A stretch of 64,000 nt of DNA from an uncultured Anaeromusa sp. (GTDB taxonomy: Bacteria > Bacillota > Negativicutes > Anaeromusales > Anaeromusaceae), in NCBI RefSeq assembly GCF_963676855.1, contig NZ_OY781460.1, positions 496,001 through 560,000 of the forward strand. Direction: 5' to 3'. Made by a program: the position numbers and the translations under genes. The notes beneath the pieces are model-generated. The model was not told the DNA's origin and searched no databases. It worked only from the letters and a program-made list of their open reading frames with translations. Positions 1 to 8,971 of this stretch are shown one piece after another (within the stretch, counting starts at the first letter, position 1; the number at the start of each line of letters is the position of its first letter).

Positions 1-532
1 AATCCATCGCGCCAAAAATCACGCCGTCCAGGCCCTCTACCTGCAAAATATCCGGCAACGCTTCCATAGCCGCTGTATTTTCAATAATCGCCAGTACCAC
101 TGTTTCCCGATTAGCCTCCTGCGCATAGTCCGCCAATGGCCGCTCCATTCCGTAACCAGAGGCGCGCACGCCGTTCAAGCCCCGCTTACCCTGCGGATGG
201 TACTTCACCGCCGCCACCGCCGCTTTGGCTTCTTGCGCACTAGAAATGCCCGGCAAGATTACGCCCATAGCTCCCACATCCAGATACCGCAGCAGCGTGC
301 TCTCCTGCAAATCCGGCACCCGCACCAGCGGCGTAACGCCCCGAACCTCTGCCGCCCGCACGAGGCCTTCGCAGTCCTCCGGCGATAATGGCCCGTGCTC
401 AGCGTCTAAAAAGACAAAATCAAAACCGGCCAAGCCGCAGATTTCCACCAACGACGGCAGATACCCCTGCAGCATGCAGCCAGTAACCAACTCTCCTTTT
501 TGCAGTTTTTCCTTCATGGTGTTGTGTCTCAT
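1..532 (-). CDS. HpcH/HpaI-family aldolase, 3' end cut by window edge
   Basis: About 177 codons are visible; the C-terminus lies beyond base 1. The reading frame was translated directly from the minus strand. Family motifs are clear: FDFVFLDAEHGP near residue 35, a VRVPDL stretch, DVGAMGVILPGISSAQEA, and the YHPQGKRGLNG loop, as in HpcH/HpaI aldolases that cleave 2-keto-3-deoxy acids to pyruvate plus an aldehyde using a divalent metal. The start at 532 has GGAGG seven bases upstream; an internal ATG at residue 6 lacks this. Substrate cannot be told from the fragment. A second member of the family sits at 39208-40020 in the rhamnonate cluster. Confidence 0.85.
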   Translation of the reverse strand, partial: MRHNTMKEKLQKGELVTGCMLQGYLPSLVEICGLAGFDFVFLDAEHGPLSPEDCEGLVRAAEVRGVTPLVRVPDLQESTLLRYLDVGAMGVILPGISSAQEAKAAVAAVKYHPQGKRGLNGVRASGYGMERPLADYAQEANRETVVLAIIENTAAMEALPDILQVEGLDGVIFGAMD

Positions 533-575
533 CTTTAATTCCTCCAAACCAGCGAATAACGGGGAACGAAAATTT

Positions 576-618
576 GAACAAGAGTAAAGGGAGTAAATGG
601 AGGGTACGACCGAGGGCT
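576..618 (+). repeat. dispersed intergenic repeat, copy 1
   Basis: AACAAGAG, a 14-base gap, then GGAGGGTACGACCGAGGGC. The same layout recurs at 4452-4495 (plus) and 28113-28180 (minus). All three copies are intergenic. Function unknown. Confidence 0.5.
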
Positions 619-652
619 CTGAAATAGAGCGAAAATTAACAAAATACTCTTT

Positions 653-813
653 AGGTAGCTGCAAACGCTATGGATACGCTGCCAAAGAAAGGATTTTTTT
701 CAGCGGGCGCGAAAAAAACCGCAGCCATAGTGGAGCTATGGCGAGAATTTTTGACAAAGCCCGGTGGAAAAACAACTCCTTTGGCAGTTTTAGACATACG
801 TCTGCAGCTACCT
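653..813. repeat. 161-bp foldback (MITE-like or very long terminator) element
   Basis: The ends AGGTAGCTGCA (653-663) and TGCAGCTACCT (803-813) are perfect inverted repeats. Homology continues inward on both arms (CTGCCAAAG, then GGA/T-rich, then CGGGC) to a central hairpin GCCATAG-TGGAG-CTATGGC, so the whole element can fold into one imperfect stem. The right end supplies the TAG stop codon of the LysE-type gene. No coding capacity is seen. It could be a non-autonomous mobile element or a highly structured 3' end. Confidence 0.6.
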
Positions 814-1434
814 GTCGGAGGTCAGCAGCTTAACCCCCAGCAGCACATAGATGCCGCCGCAGATCTTAGTAAGGCGTTTGGCCGTTGTTTCGCTCTGCCG
901 CAGGCAGGCTGTTACGCGAGCCGAACAGAACACCAAAAACAAACACCAAAACGTACCAGTTGTTAAAAAAGTAAAGCCCAGCAGCATAAAGGGCAAAATG
1001 CCATATTGATTTTGCGGATCAATAAACTGCGGTAAAAAAGAAATAAAAAACAGCGCCACTTTGGGGTTCAAGACATTGGTCAAAAGCCCTTGTAAATAGA
1101 TATCTTTTCTAGAGACTGCGCCGGTTTGCACGGTCGCCAGCATGCTTTCTTTGCTGCGCAAAAGCTGCAGTCCTAAATACCCAAGATACAGGGCGCCAGC
1201 TATTTTGACCGCCATGAACGCTTCTGCTGACTGCGCCAAAAGCACCGACAAACCCAATGCCGCCAACAACGTATGTACCGCACAGCCGGAACTGCTGCCC
1301 AACACGGAATACAACCCGGCCCGACGCCCCTGCGACACGCTGCGTCCCAAAATATAGAGCGTATCTGGACCTGGCGTAATGTTGAGAACAATACCGGCCA
1401 GCAAAAACATTTCATAGTGACTAATGCCAAACAT
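808..1434 (-). CDS. LysE/RhtB-family amino acid exporter
   Basis: This 208-residue hydrophobic protein has the LysE/RhtB hallmarks: the N-terminal LNITPGPDTLYILGRS motif (residues 17-32), G-rich second helix (GLYSVLGSSSG), and five or six predicted membrane segments. Members export amino acids such as threonine, homoserine or lysine across the inner membrane; the substrate here is unknown. AAAGGAAG lies eight bases before the ATG. The stop codon falls in the terminal inverted repeat of the 161-bp foldback at 653-813, so the last residues (KLLTSDR) may be shaped by that element. It appears monocistronic. Confidence 0.85.
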   Translation of the reverse strand: MFGISHYEMFLLAGIVLNITPGPDTLYILGRSVSQGRRAGLYSVLGSSSGCAVHTLLAALGLSVLLAQSAEAFMAVKIAGALYLGYLGLQLLRSKESMLATVQTGAVSRKDIYLQGLLTNVLNPKVALFFISFLPQFIDPQNQYGILPFMLLGFTFLTTGTFWCLFLVFCSARVTACLRQSETTAKRLTKICGGIYVLLGVKLLTSDR

Positions 1435-1534
1435 ACAACCAACTTCCTTTCAAATACAAAACATAAGAAAAAACGAGAACACATAAAAAGAAGCATTGAA
1501 TGCCTCAATGCTTCTTTGGTTTCTACATCGCATG

Positions 1535-1930
1535 TTAAATTCCCTTTGCCTCCAACACTTGGCGTTCTTTAAAAATCCGTTTTGCCACCGTCACGGCATT
1601 GAGCACTCTAGGAAAACCGGTATAAGGAATGCACTGCAAAAACGTTTCAACAATTTTCTGCGGCGTCACACCTACATTCAACGCGCCATGCAGGTGCACC
1701 TCCATTTGCGTCTCGCAGCCCCCCAGGGTCAATAAACTGGCCAGTGTAATCATTTCCCGTTCTTGCAAATCAAGCCCTTCGCGGCAGTACACATCACCAA
1801 AAGCAAACTCCACAATATACCGTCCTAAGTCCGGTGCAATGTCCTTAAGCCCGTCCACTACCATTTCACCGGCATGGCCGTCCACCTCCGCCAGTCTTTC
1901 CCAGCCTTTTGTCCAACGTTCATTTTGCAT
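1535..1930 (-). CDS. carboxymuconolactone decarboxylase-family protein
   Basis: A 131-residue AhpD/CMD-fold protein. The family core is seen as LDLQEREMITLASLLTLGG, then EVHLHGALNVGVTPQKIVETFLQ; there is no CxxC pair of the AhpD type (only CETQMEVHLH), so it resembles gamma-carboxymuconolactone decarboxylases rather than AhpD. The start chosen is the ATG at 1930, which has GGAGG eight bases upstream; an in-frame ATG six codons earlier lacks a site. It is divergent from the MerR gene at 2003, with a MerR-type promoter between them, so it is probably that regulator's target. Its substrate is unknown. Confidence 0.85.
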   Translation of the reverse strand: MQNERWTKGWERLAEVDGHAGEMVVDGLKDIAPDLGRYIVEFAFGDVYCREGLDLQEREMITLASLLTLGGCETQMEVHLHGALNVGVTPQKIVETFLQCIPYTGFPRVLNAVTVAKRIFKERQVLEAKGI

Positions 1931-1961
1931 TGTTTTAGCCTCCTTCACTTGCTATACTAAG

Positions 1962-1992
1962 AGCATAGTACTTAAAGTAAGCTTGAAGTCAA
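1962..1992 (-). promoter_or_regulatory. MerR-type promoter of the CMD gene
   Basis: On the minus strand TTGACT (1987-1992) and TATGCT (1962-1967) are separated by 19 bases, the over-long spacer typical of MerR-activated promoters. The spacer carries the odd palindrome TACTTAAAGTA. It sits between the divergent merR-like and CMD genes. Confidence 0.6.
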
Positions 1993-2002
1993 GGAGTTTT
2001 TT

Positions 2003-2389
2003 ATGGATTATGCAATTGGACAATTTTCTAAGCTAACGGGCCTTACCAGCCCTACGCTACGCTACTACGAGCAAGAAGGTCTTTTGTCCGTGCAGCGGGA
2101 CACCGCTGGACGCCGCGTGTACACGGAACAGGATGTCGAATGGCTGCACTTCATTAAGCGCTTAAAAGAAACAGGCATGTCCATCCGTGAAATTTGCCGC
2201 TATGCACAGCTGCGCTACCAGGGAGACAACACGATGCAGGAACGTTTAGCAATGCTGGAAGAGCATCACCAAAAAGTCTTAGAAGAACAGCAAAAGTTAG
2301 CAGAAAACTTGCGTAAACTTGAAGAAAAGCTCGCTTTTTATCGTCAGGCGCTGCAACACGAAACACAAAGCAACGGAAAAAGAAAATAG
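2003..2389 (+). CDS. MerR-family transcriptional regulator
   Basis: A 128-residue regulator. The winged helix-turn-helix is at residues 1-70 (IGQFSKLTGLTSPTLRYYEQEGLL, then RRVYTEQDVEWLHFIKRL), followed by a long coiled coil (about 80-120) for dimerisation. There are no cysteines in the C-terminal region, so metal or thiol sensing is unlikely; small organic or stress signals are more usual for this subgroup. AAGGAG precedes the ATG by six bases. The divergent CMD gene has a 19-base-spacer promoter overlapping the intergenic region, and the ATC-hydrolase-like gene follows on the same strand 56 bases downstream. Confidence 0.9.
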   Translation: MDYAIGQFSKLTGLTSPTLRYYEQEGLLSVQRDTAGRRVYTEQDVEWLHFIKRLKETGMSIREICRYAQLRYQGDNTMQERLAMLEEHHQKVLEEQQKLAENLRKLEEKLAFYRQALQHETQSNGKRK

Positions 2390-2445
2390 AAGGCAACAAC
2401 ATAGGGCAAGCTACAAATACAATAGAAACTAAAGGAGTCTACGTT

Positions 2446-2946
2446 ATGAAGAATGAAGAAACCATCTCTCGCGAGGAAGCCGCCCGGCAAGTCCGGCAAA
2501 TGGGCAAAATGACCGCTTCGTTGTACTACCATCTTTGCCGTCAAATCATTGATGCCGTCGGTCCCGAAGAAGCCAAAGGAATTATCGCCAAGGCCATTAC
2601 GGCTTTAGGAGAAGAACGGGGACAATCGCAAAAAGAAGCCGTCCTCGCCGCCGGACACGAGCACCTGCCGCAAAACTACGTCAAGGTTTCGGACCTTCCT
2701 TCCCTAGGCTGGGATATGGAGCCAGTAGAACATCCGGAAAACGACACGCACATCCTCATTACCTATTGTCCATTCGCCGAAGTTTGGAAGGAAAAAGACT
2801 TCGCTGAGTTTGGCCGCTTGTACTGCCATATTGATCAAGCAAAATACCAGGGCTTTCACCCAAACAGCAACCTAGTCACGCTACAGAACACCCTGGAAGG
2901 CGCGCCGTATTGCGAAATGGTCTGCCGCAATAAGAAAAACGACTAA
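2446..2946 (+). CDS. L-2-amino-thiazoline-4-carboxylate hydrolase-family protein
   Basis: A 166-residue cytosolic protein with the composition and motifs of the ATC-hydrolase-like family: a helical N-terminal half (RQMGKMTASLYYHLCRQIID), then a beta-rich half with TYCPFAEVWKEKDFAEFGRLYC and a final GAPYCEMVCRNK. In this family the Tyr-Cys-Pro and terminal Cys residues are usual. Characterised relatives open the thiazoline ring in cysteine formation, but most family members are uncharacterised, so the reaction is not assured. AAAGGAG lies upstream of the ATG. It follows merR on the same strand and may share its transcript. Confidence 0.7.
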   Translation: MKNEETISREEAARQVRQMGKMTASLYYHLCRQIIDAVGPEEAKGIIAKAITALGEERGQSQKEAVLAAGHEHLPQNYVKVSDLPSLGWDMEPVEHPENDTHILITYCPFAEVWKEKDFAEFGRLYCHIDQAKYQGFHPNSNLVTLQNTLEGAPYCEMVCRNKKND

Positions 2947-3088
2947 CCCTATAGCCCCAGTTCCGACCGCACCTTCGCAAGACGCTCCCGCTGCTCCGGC
3001 CTGGTCAGTTCTTGCCTGTATTGAAAGCACTCCAGCGCGTTGGCGCCTTTAACGCAAAAAATTTATAAATTACCTTGGAGGGATGGAC

Positions 3089-4057
3089 ATGGAGTATACA
3101 ACACTTCCAGGAACCAGTCTAAAACTTTCCCAGCTGTGCCTAGGAACCATGATGTTCGGCGGGCAAACCAGCGAAGCCGACAGCCTGCAAATCATGGACT
3201 ACGCCTACGACCAGGGCATCAACTTCTTTGATACTGCCAATACCTACGTCCAAGGAGAAAGCGAACGCATTGTCGGCAAAGGCCTCAAGGGACGGCGTCA
3301 TGACATTTTGCTGGCCACTAAGGTGCGCGGCCAAATGGGCAGCGGACGAAATGACGTCGGCCTGAATCGACGCAATATCCTTGCCGCCTTAGAAGCCAGC
3401 CTGCAGCGGCTGGACACGGACTACCTTGATCTTTATTATCTCCACGCCCCTGATTACGACACCAGCTTGGAAGAAACGGCAGAAACCATGTCCGGACTTG
3501 TCAGAAGCGGCAAAATACGCTATTGGGGAGTCAGCAACTTCGCAGCCTGGCAAGTCGCCGACATACTAGCTATTTGCGACAAGCGTAACTATACTCCGCC
3601 TTGTCTGACTCAAAACGTATACAACGCCCTTACCCGAGGTATTGAGGCGGAGTTCTTACCGTTTTTGAAAGCCCACCCCCTCGGCCTCGTTATTTACAAT
3701 CCGATTGCCGGCGGTCTTCTCTCAGGCAAACACGTCTTCGGACAACCTAGCGGCAATACGCGTTTTGCCAACAACCAGGAATACTATAAGCGCTATTGGT
3801 CCCAGGAAAATTTTGCAGCTGTAGAAAAGCTCCATACCATTGCCGACGCTCAAAAATTAAGCCTGCTGCAACTGGCTATGAAGTGGTGCGCTGCGCAGCC
3901 CCAGGTAACATCCATCATCACTGGCGTCAGCCGTTTGGAGCAGTTGAAACAAAACATCGCCTCCGTAGAAGGCGAACCGCTATCCGCTGAAACCTTGGCC
4001 CAATGTGATGAAATCTGGCTTTCCCTTGCCGGTACGCGCTTTGCCTACAACCGTTAG
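3089..4057 (+). CDS. aldo/keto reductase
   Basis: A 322-residue NADPH-dependent aldo/keto reductase, likely AKR11/YajO-like. Visible motifs are the N-terminal LCLGTMMFGGQT, the catalytic Asp/Tyr region (FFDTANTYVQGESE), TDYLDLYYLHAPD, and the cofactor-binding WGVSNF and ITGVSRLEQL segments. The start at 3089 is preferred because GGAGG lies seven bases before it; the ATG at 3083 abuts the ribosome-binding site. The physiological carbonyl substrate cannot be read from the sequence. Confidence 0.9.
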   Translation: MEYTTLPGTSLKLSQLCLGTMMFGGQTSEADSLQIMDYAYDQGINFFDTANTYVQGESERIVGKGLKGRRHDILLATKVRGQMGSGRNDVGLNRRNILAALEASLQRLDTDYLDLYYLHAPDYDTSLEETAETMSGLVRSGKIRYWGVSNFAAWQVADILAICDKRNYTPPCLTQNVYNALTRGIEAEFLPFLKAHPLGLVIYNPIAGGLLSGKHVFGQPSGNTRFANNQEYYKRYWSQENFAAVEKLHTIADAQKLSLLQLAMKWCAAQPQVTSIITGVSRLEQLKQNIASVEGEPLSAETLAQCDEIWLSLAGTRFAYNR

Positions 4058-4140
4058 AAAAAGCAACCCAAGAAACGACACGGCAAAAAAAAGAGCCCCT
4101 ATACAAGGACCCCTTGGCAAGATGATCGCTATAAAACCAT

Positions 4141-4329
4141 TTACATTTTGGCGGCGCTGCAGTCGTCCCGCCACAGACAATCCGTCTGTCCGCAAGCCGA
4201 GGCCCCTTCGTTGAAACAAGGCCGGTTACCTTCTTCGCACTGAATAGCACGAATCAAATCTGCCTTTTTTCGCCTCCCCGGCTTAAGCCCCCTGCTTCTC
4301 GCCATTTCCTGCACTTGCACCATTTTCAC
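4141..4329 (-). CDS. small SAP/Rho-N domain protein
   Basis: A 62-residue protein with a SAP or Rho N-terminal-like helical hairpin (VQEMARSRGLKPGRRKKADLI) followed by a cysteine-rich tail (CFNEGASACGQTDCLWRDDC). Such short proteins are widespread in anaerobes; nucleic-acid binding is likely, and the cysteines may bind metal, but no function is established. The GTG start at 4329 has AGGAGG seven bases upstream; longer in-frame starts do not. Confidence 0.7.
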   Translation of the reverse strand: MKMVQVQEMARSRGLKPGRRKKADLIRAIQCEEGNRPCFNEGASACGQTDCLWRDDCSAAKM

Positions 4330-4451
4330 CGAAACTCCTCCTTTAAACAAAGAGAACCCCTTGCCAACAGTACACTTTCTAAGATCATTTTTTATTTCTT
4401 CGACACAACTGTTGCTTTTCCTTTTTTGAGAAAAGCCAAAGCTAGGAACGT

Positions 4452-4495
4452 AACAAGAGTCGCGAAGAGACTCGGAGGGTGCGGCCGAGGGCTAC
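4452..4495 (+). repeat. dispersed intergenic repeat, copy 2
   Basis: AACAAGAG, a 14-base gap, then GGAGGGTGCGGCCGAGGGC, matching the copies at 576-618 and 28113-28180. The rest of 4330-4540 holds nothing else recognisable. Confidence 0.5.
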
Positions 4496-4540
4496 GACAG
4501 CACATTTGTATTTGAATGTTTTGTATAGACCTAACAGAGA

Positions 4541-4583
4541 AAAATCCCCTGCCAGCGCATACGCGCCGACAGGGGATTTTTTT
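4541..4583. terminator. terminator of the leu-MFS operon
   Basis: AAAATCCCCTG and CAGGGGATTTT arms around a GC-rich inner hairpin, directly after the MFS stop codon on the minus strand; T-rich on both sides. Confidence 0.85.
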
Positions 4584-4588
4584 AGAGC

Positions 4589-5827
4589 TTAGCCTGCTGT
4601 TTCTTCCGATTGTAGCACCTCTTCTTGGCGCTGGGTTTCCGTCATCATGAAAGCCACTACAATGAGTATGGCTTCAAAAGCCACAACAACAATATCCAGC
4701 GCCATCAAATAACCGTACGCCTTCGTGAGATAACCCATGAGCGGGCCGGAAAAGAACGAAAGAAAATAACTGGATGCACCAATAATGCCTGTAGCCAAAC
4801 CGATCTGGTGCGGCTTAACGCCGTCCTGCCCTACCGTATAGCCCAGCACGTAAATAGCATGCAAGCCAATACCCATCAAACCGCCAACAATATAGAGAAC
4901 GATCTCCGAGCTTTGAGGAATCACATGGAAAATCAGCACAGCGCAAAGCGTATTCAGAACCGCCAAAAACAAGATGGTTGGCTTACGACCAAAATGGTCG
5001 GCAAAATACCCCAGCACCACCGAGCTAAGTCCGCCAATACCGTAAATAATGCCAAAGAATTGACCAGCATCCGCTGCCGTATAGCCTTTATACGTCATAA
5101 AGAGATAAGGTCCCATGGAGGCAAAGCCCCAGTAGGGCACAATGTTGAGAATCTGAATCAAAACGCCTAGCCACACCACACGACTGCGCCCCACCGTCCG
5201 CAGCGCTTCCAGCAGATGCGTCTGCTTAATATCCTTGGACTGATCCGTATAACGCGCTTTAAAGCCCCAGATCAATAGCAACGCAAAAGCAAGGGTCGTA
5301 ATGCCCATAGTCAAAAGACCGGACTGCCAGCTGCCGGTAACACCCAGGCTCCAGCCGTAATAGGAAGGCCCCACATAGGCGCCGACCGAATAGAAGGTCA
5401 TCATTAGACCATTCAGCATAGCCCGTGCTGCAGGAAAAATAGAGCCTGCCACTGAGTACATAACAATGTTCCAGATTCCTTCAGTCGCGCCGAAAAGAAA
5501 CCGCCAGCTCGCCGCTTCGGCAAAGCTGCTTGCCGTCGTCACCAGCATCGTTGTAATGGAAATGCCCAGCATGCCCATGATCAACATTCGTTTGCGCCCA
5601 AAGCGGTCGGCAATATAACCGGCGGGAATGTCAATCAACGCCTGCCCTAACGTAAAAATCGTTCCCAAGGTGCCAATCTGCACGGCCGTCAACGCCAACT
5701 GTCCTGCCACCGCCTTTAAGCCGACACCAAAAGCTAGGCGATTGGCCGAATAAAAGGCATAGCCCAACGCCAGCAAAAACAGCTGCAGCCAAACGACCTT
5801 GGGCACTTTGCTTAATTTTTCTTTCAC
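4589..5827 (-). CDS. MFS transporter in the leu operon
   Basis: A 412-residue major facilitator with about 12 membrane segments. The inter-helix 2-3 motif ADRFGRKRM (around residue 75) and its repeat ADHFGRKPT in the second half mark an MFS protein. The GTG start has GGAGGG seven bases upstream and is only 22 bases after leuB, with the terminator just after the stop, so it is the last gene of the leuCDB operon and under the same leucine T-boxes. That suggests a substrate linked to branched-chain amino acids or 2-oxo acids, which is inference. Sequence alone does not settle direction or substrate. Confidence 0.85.
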   Translation of the reverse strand: MKEKLSKVPKVVWLQLFLLALGYAFYSANRLAFGVGLKAVAGQLALTAVQIGTLGTIFTLGQALIDIPAGYIADRFGRKRMLIMGMLGISITTMLVTTASSFAEAASWRFLFGATEGIWNIVMYSVAGSIFPAARAMLNGLMMTFYSVGAYVGPSYYGWSLGVTGSWQSGLLTMGITTLAFALLLIWGFKARYTDQSKDIKQTHLLEALRTVGRSRVVWLGVLIQILNIVPYWGFASMGPYLFMTYKGYTAADAGQFFGIIYGIGGLSSVVLGYFADHFGRKPTILFLAVLNTLCAVLIFHVIPQSSEIVLYIVGGLMGIGLHAIYVLGYTVGQDGVKPHQIGLATGIIGASSYFLSFFSGPLMGYLTKAYGYLMALDIVVVAFEAILIVVAFMMTETQRQEEVLQSEETAG

Positions 5828-5849
5828 GATTTTACCCTCCTGTTATTTT

Positions 5850-6917
5850 TCATATGACCAGATCCGCCAAGTGTGCTTCCACCAGACGGCCCATTTCTTC
5901 TGTCGACACTTTGGTCGTTCCGGGACGATAAATATCTTGAGTGCGGTACCCGGCCGCCAGCACGGCTTCTACGGACCACGCTACGGCTTTGGCCAGTTCC
6001 GGCTGCGCCAACGAGTATTCCAGCAACATGGACGTCGACAAAATGGTGCCTAGGGGATTGGCGATACCCTGTCCGGCAATTTCCGGCGCTGAACCATGAA
6101 TGGGCTCGTACAAGCTGGTTTCGCGCCCTACACTCGCCGAGGGCAGCATGCCGATGGAACCGGCCAGCACCGCAGCGGCATCGCTCAAAATATCGCCAAA
6201 CAAGTTGTTTGTCACCACCACATCAAATTGCCGGGGCGCCAAAATCAACTGCATGGCAAAGTTGTCCACATAATAGTGGTTTAAGGAAATCTCCCCATGA
6301 CCCTTCGCCGCCTCCGTCACGGTTGCCCGCCACAGACGGGAGGAAGCCAACACATTGGCCTTGTCCACCGAAGTCACTTTCCGCCGCCGCCCTTGCGCAG
6401 CCTGGAAGGCCACAGCGGCAATGCGCTCAATCTCCGGTTTTGAATACATCTCGACATCCCAGGCTTTATCTCCTTCAGTTCCCTTTTCGCCAAAATAAAT
6501 GCCTCCGTTGAGTTCACGCACAATCAAAATATCGGTATCGGTCACAACCTCTTCTTTTACCGGCGAATAAGAAGCCAGGCTGGGCAGCACCCGCACCGGA
6601 CGCAGATTAGCATAGAGGCCTAGTTCCTGACGCAAGCCCAGTATGGCGCGCTCCGGACGCAATTCCGCGGACACGCCGTCCCACTTAGGGCCGCCAACGG
6701 CGCCCAACAATACCGCTTCCGCGCTTCTGGCCGCTTGTACAGTTTCTTGCGGTAGTGGTTCACCCCTATGATCCAGCGCTGCGCCGCCGGCATAACACTC
6801 CTGCAACGTCAGCTTCAAGCTGCCTTTACGAGCTGCCGCCTGCAGCACCCGCACCGCAGCATCCACGATTTCCTGGCCAATTCCATCTCCTGGTATGACA
6901 ACAATTTTATGTTCCAT
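5850..6917 (-). CDS. leuB: 3-isopropylmalate dehydrogenase
   Basis: A 355-residue NAD-dependent decarboxylating dehydrogenase of leucine synthesis, converting 3-isopropylmalate to 2-oxoisocaproate. Motifs: IPGDGIGQEI at the N-terminus, the substrate loop LGLRQELGLYANLRPVRV, RELNGGIYFGEKG, the metal site TNNLFGDILSDAAA and the NAD site HGSAPEIAGQGIANP. Length is normal. The ATG overlaps the leuD stop (TAATG), showing translational coupling. Confidence 0.97.
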   Translation of the reverse strand: MEHKIVVIPGDGIGQEIVDAAVRVLQAAARKGSLKLTLQECYAGGAALDHRGEPLPQETVQAARSAEAVLLGAVGGPKWDGVSAELRPERAILGLRQELGLYANLRPVRVLPSLASYSPVKEEVVTDTDILIVRELNGGIYFGEKGTEGDKAWDVEMYSKPEIERIAAVAFQAAQGRRRKVTSVDKANVLASSRLWRATVTEAAKGHGEISLNHYYVDNFAMQLILAPRQFDVVVTNNLFGDILSDAAAVLAGSIGMLPSASVGRETSLYEPIHGSAPEIAGQGIANPLGTILSTSMLLEYSLAQPELAKAVAWSVEAVLAAGYRTQDIYRPGTTKVSTEEMGRLVEAHLADLVI

Positions 6918-7405
6918 TAGACTTCCTCCCTCACATAGTTAGCCAGCCCCCCGGCGCTGACAATCTTTTGAATAAACGGCGGCAACGGCGGCGCCATATA
7001 CCGCTCGCCGCGAGTCAGATTTTCAATGACCCCGGCTTCCAGGTTAAGCCGCAATTGATCGCCCTCCTGGATGGTTCGGGCTTGCTCGCCAATTTCCAAC
7101 AGCGGCAGGCCGATATTGATAGCATTGCGGTAAAATATCCGGGCAAAGCTTTCGGCAATCACGCAGGCAATGCCGTTTTCTTTAATAGAAACCGGCGCAT
7201 GCTCTCGCGAAGAGCCGCAGCCAAAATTCCGTCCGGCTACCACAATGTCTCCCTTGGCAGTTTTGTTTTGAAAATCCGGGTCCAAATCTTCCATACAGTG
7301 CGCCGCCATAACGCTAGGCTCGGTAATATTCAAAAAGCGCGCCGGATAGATAAAATCCGTATCAATATTGTCGCCATAACGCCAGGCGTTTCCTTTTAAA
7401 ATCAT
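6917..7405 (-). CDS. leuD: 3-isopropylmalate dehydratase small subunit
   Basis: A 162-residue small subunit of isopropylmalate isomerase, which with LeuC converts 2- to 3-isopropylmalate. The swivelling-domain motifs are present: [14 protein letters not shown] and the signature [14 protein letters not shown] (about residues 57-70). The short length fits the clostridial/archaeal type. Its ATG overlaps the leuC stop as ATGA. Confidence 0.96.
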   Translation of the reverse strand: MILKGNAWRYGDNIDTDFIYPARFLNITEPSVMAAHCMEDLDPDFQNKTAKGDIVVAGRNFGCGSSREHAPVSIKENGIACVIAESFARIFYRNAINIGLPLLEIGEQARTIQEGDQLRLNLEAGVIENLTRGERYMAPPLPPFIQKIVSAGGLANYVREEV

Positions 7406-8661
7406 GCTTCTACCTCCTCAGGAGCCGCGATTCGTCCCATAATGGCGCTGGCCGCCGCCACCGCCGGACTAGCTAAATACACCTCACTATCGATGTGACC
7501 CATGCGACCGCGGAAATTGCGATTGGTCGTCGTCACCGCTCGCTCCCCTGCCGCCATAATGCCCATATAGCCGCCCAAGCAAGGACCGCAAGTCGGAGTG
7601 CTTACCGCCGCACCAGCCGCAATAAATTGTTGGATATATCCTTTTTCTATGGCTGCCAAATAGACTTCCTGGCTGCCGGGAATAATAATGGCTTTGACTT
7701 TGGGATGTACCTTTCTTCCTGCAAAGAACTGCGCTGCTACGGCCAAATCCTCCAGGCGGCCATTGGTGCAAGAACCGATTACCACTTGATCAATCGCCGT
7801 AGGCGGCAGTTCGCTTACAGACTTAACGTTTTCCGGCAGATGCGGCAAGGCCACAACTGGCTGCAGCCGCCCTAAATCCAAGACAATTTCTCGTTCATAC
7901 TGGGCGTCAGCATCGGCTGTAAACACTTCATACTTGGAAACTCGCCCCTCTAAGTATCCTTTCGTTGCCGCATCCACCGGAAAGATGCCGTTTTTAGCAC
8001 CTCCTTCAATAGCCATGTTCGCCATCGTAAAACGATCCGCCATAGAAAGAGCGGCTACGCCTTCGTCAGTAAACTCTAGTGCTTGATAGCGAGCGCCGTC
8101 GACGCCAATCTGTCCTATCAACGTCAGCATGACGTCTTTGCCGCTCACCCAACGCCCGGGCTTTCCCTTTAGACGAACGCGAATGGAAGAAGGAACCTTA
8201 AACCAAGTTTTTCCCGTCGCCCAGGCTGCAGCCAAATCAGTATGGCCTACACCAGTAGAGAATGCTCCCACTGCGCCATAGGTGCAGGTATGCGAATCCG
8301 CCCCGATGATGACTTGCCCGGGAGCCACCAACCCCTGCTCCGGCAACAGCACATGTTCAATCCCCATGCGTCCCACCTCAAAGTAGTGGGTAATGTCTTG
8401 TTCATACGCAAATTCCCGCATCGTTTTAGCGTTCATCGCCGACTGTACGTCTTTGTTCGGTACAAAATGATCTGGTACCAACGCCACTTTTTCTTTGTCA
8501 AAAAGCGGTTTGCCCATGCGCTTAAATTCTCCGATCGCCGGAGGCGCTGTAATGTCATTGGCCAGCGTAAAATCAACGCGGCACTCAATCAACTCGCCGG
8601 GAACCACCTTGTCTTTCCCGGCGCGGCTGGCCAATATCTTTTCCGTCATTGTCATGCCCAT
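7402..8661 (-). CDS. leuC: 3-isopropylmalate dehydratase large subunit
   Basis: A 419-residue [4Fe-4S] aconitase-family subunit. Cluster ligands appear in [12 protein letters not shown] and [10 protein letters not shown], and [19 protein letters not shown] is the aconitase signature. Length matches the shorter clostridial/archaeal class of about 420 residues. The first ATG has GGAGG nine bases upstream. It is the first structural gene of leuCDB-MFS, preceded by two tandem T-boxes, so its expression should rise on leucine starvation. Confidence 0.97.
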   Translation of the reverse strand: MGMTMTEKILASRAGKDKVVPGELIECRVDFTLANDITAPPAIGEFKRMGKPLFDKEKVALVPDHFVPNKDVQSAMNAKTMREFAYEQDITHYFEVGRMGIEHVLLPEQGLVAPGQVIIGADSHTCTYGAVGAFSTGVGHTDLAAAWATGKTWFKVPSSIRVRLKGKPGRWVSGKDVMLTLIGQIGVDGARYQALEFTDEGVAALSMADRFTMANMAIEGGAKNGIFPVDAATKGYLEGRVSKYEVFTADADAQYEREIVLDLGRLQPVVALPHLPENVKSVSELPPTAIDQVVIGSCTNGRLEDLAVAAQFFAGRKVHPKVKAIIIPGSQEVYLAAIEKGYIQQFIAAGAAVSTPTCGPCLGGYMGIMAAGERAVTTTNRNFRGRMGHIDSEVYLASPAVAAASAIMGRIAAPEEVEA

Positions 8662-8691
8662 TTACCATTTCCTCCTCTTTCTTTGCAAACT

Positions 8692-8945
8692 AAAAGCGCC
8701 CCTAACAATGCCGTAGCATCGTTAGGGGCGCTTGACCGCGGTACCACCCTACTTGGTTCTTGTTCACCGAAATAAGTTTCGGCTTCCGGTTAACGCCCGG
8801 CTACGCTGACGCCTACAGGCCCTTGCCTCTTCAGCATCAAAGCTCCCGGGCGAGCGGCAAAAGCTGTCTGCACCGACTCGCACCTTCCGTCGGCTCTCTG
8901 CTGCAGATTCCCTTTTACGTTCCCGTTCATTACCATCACTATCTC
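8692..8945 (-). promoter_or_regulatory. T-box riboswitch B (leucine type), proximal
   Basis: On the minus strand the T-box AGGGTGGTACCGCGG (8736-8750) precedes a terminator of GCGCCCCTAACGATGC pairing with its complement and a T-run (8692-8730). The stem I region begins near 8940. In both T-boxes GCTCGCCC or TCTCGCCC followed by GGAGCTTT sits where the specifier loop is expected, so the specifier is read as CUC (Leu); this placement is by eye. Confidence 0.9.
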
Positions 8946-8971
8946 TTTAACATATTTTATTCCCTAAAACA

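Noticed and set aside
597..966. Frames on the plus strand across 597-966
   Set aside because: They run through the palindromic element and antisense to the LysE gene; no ribosome sites.
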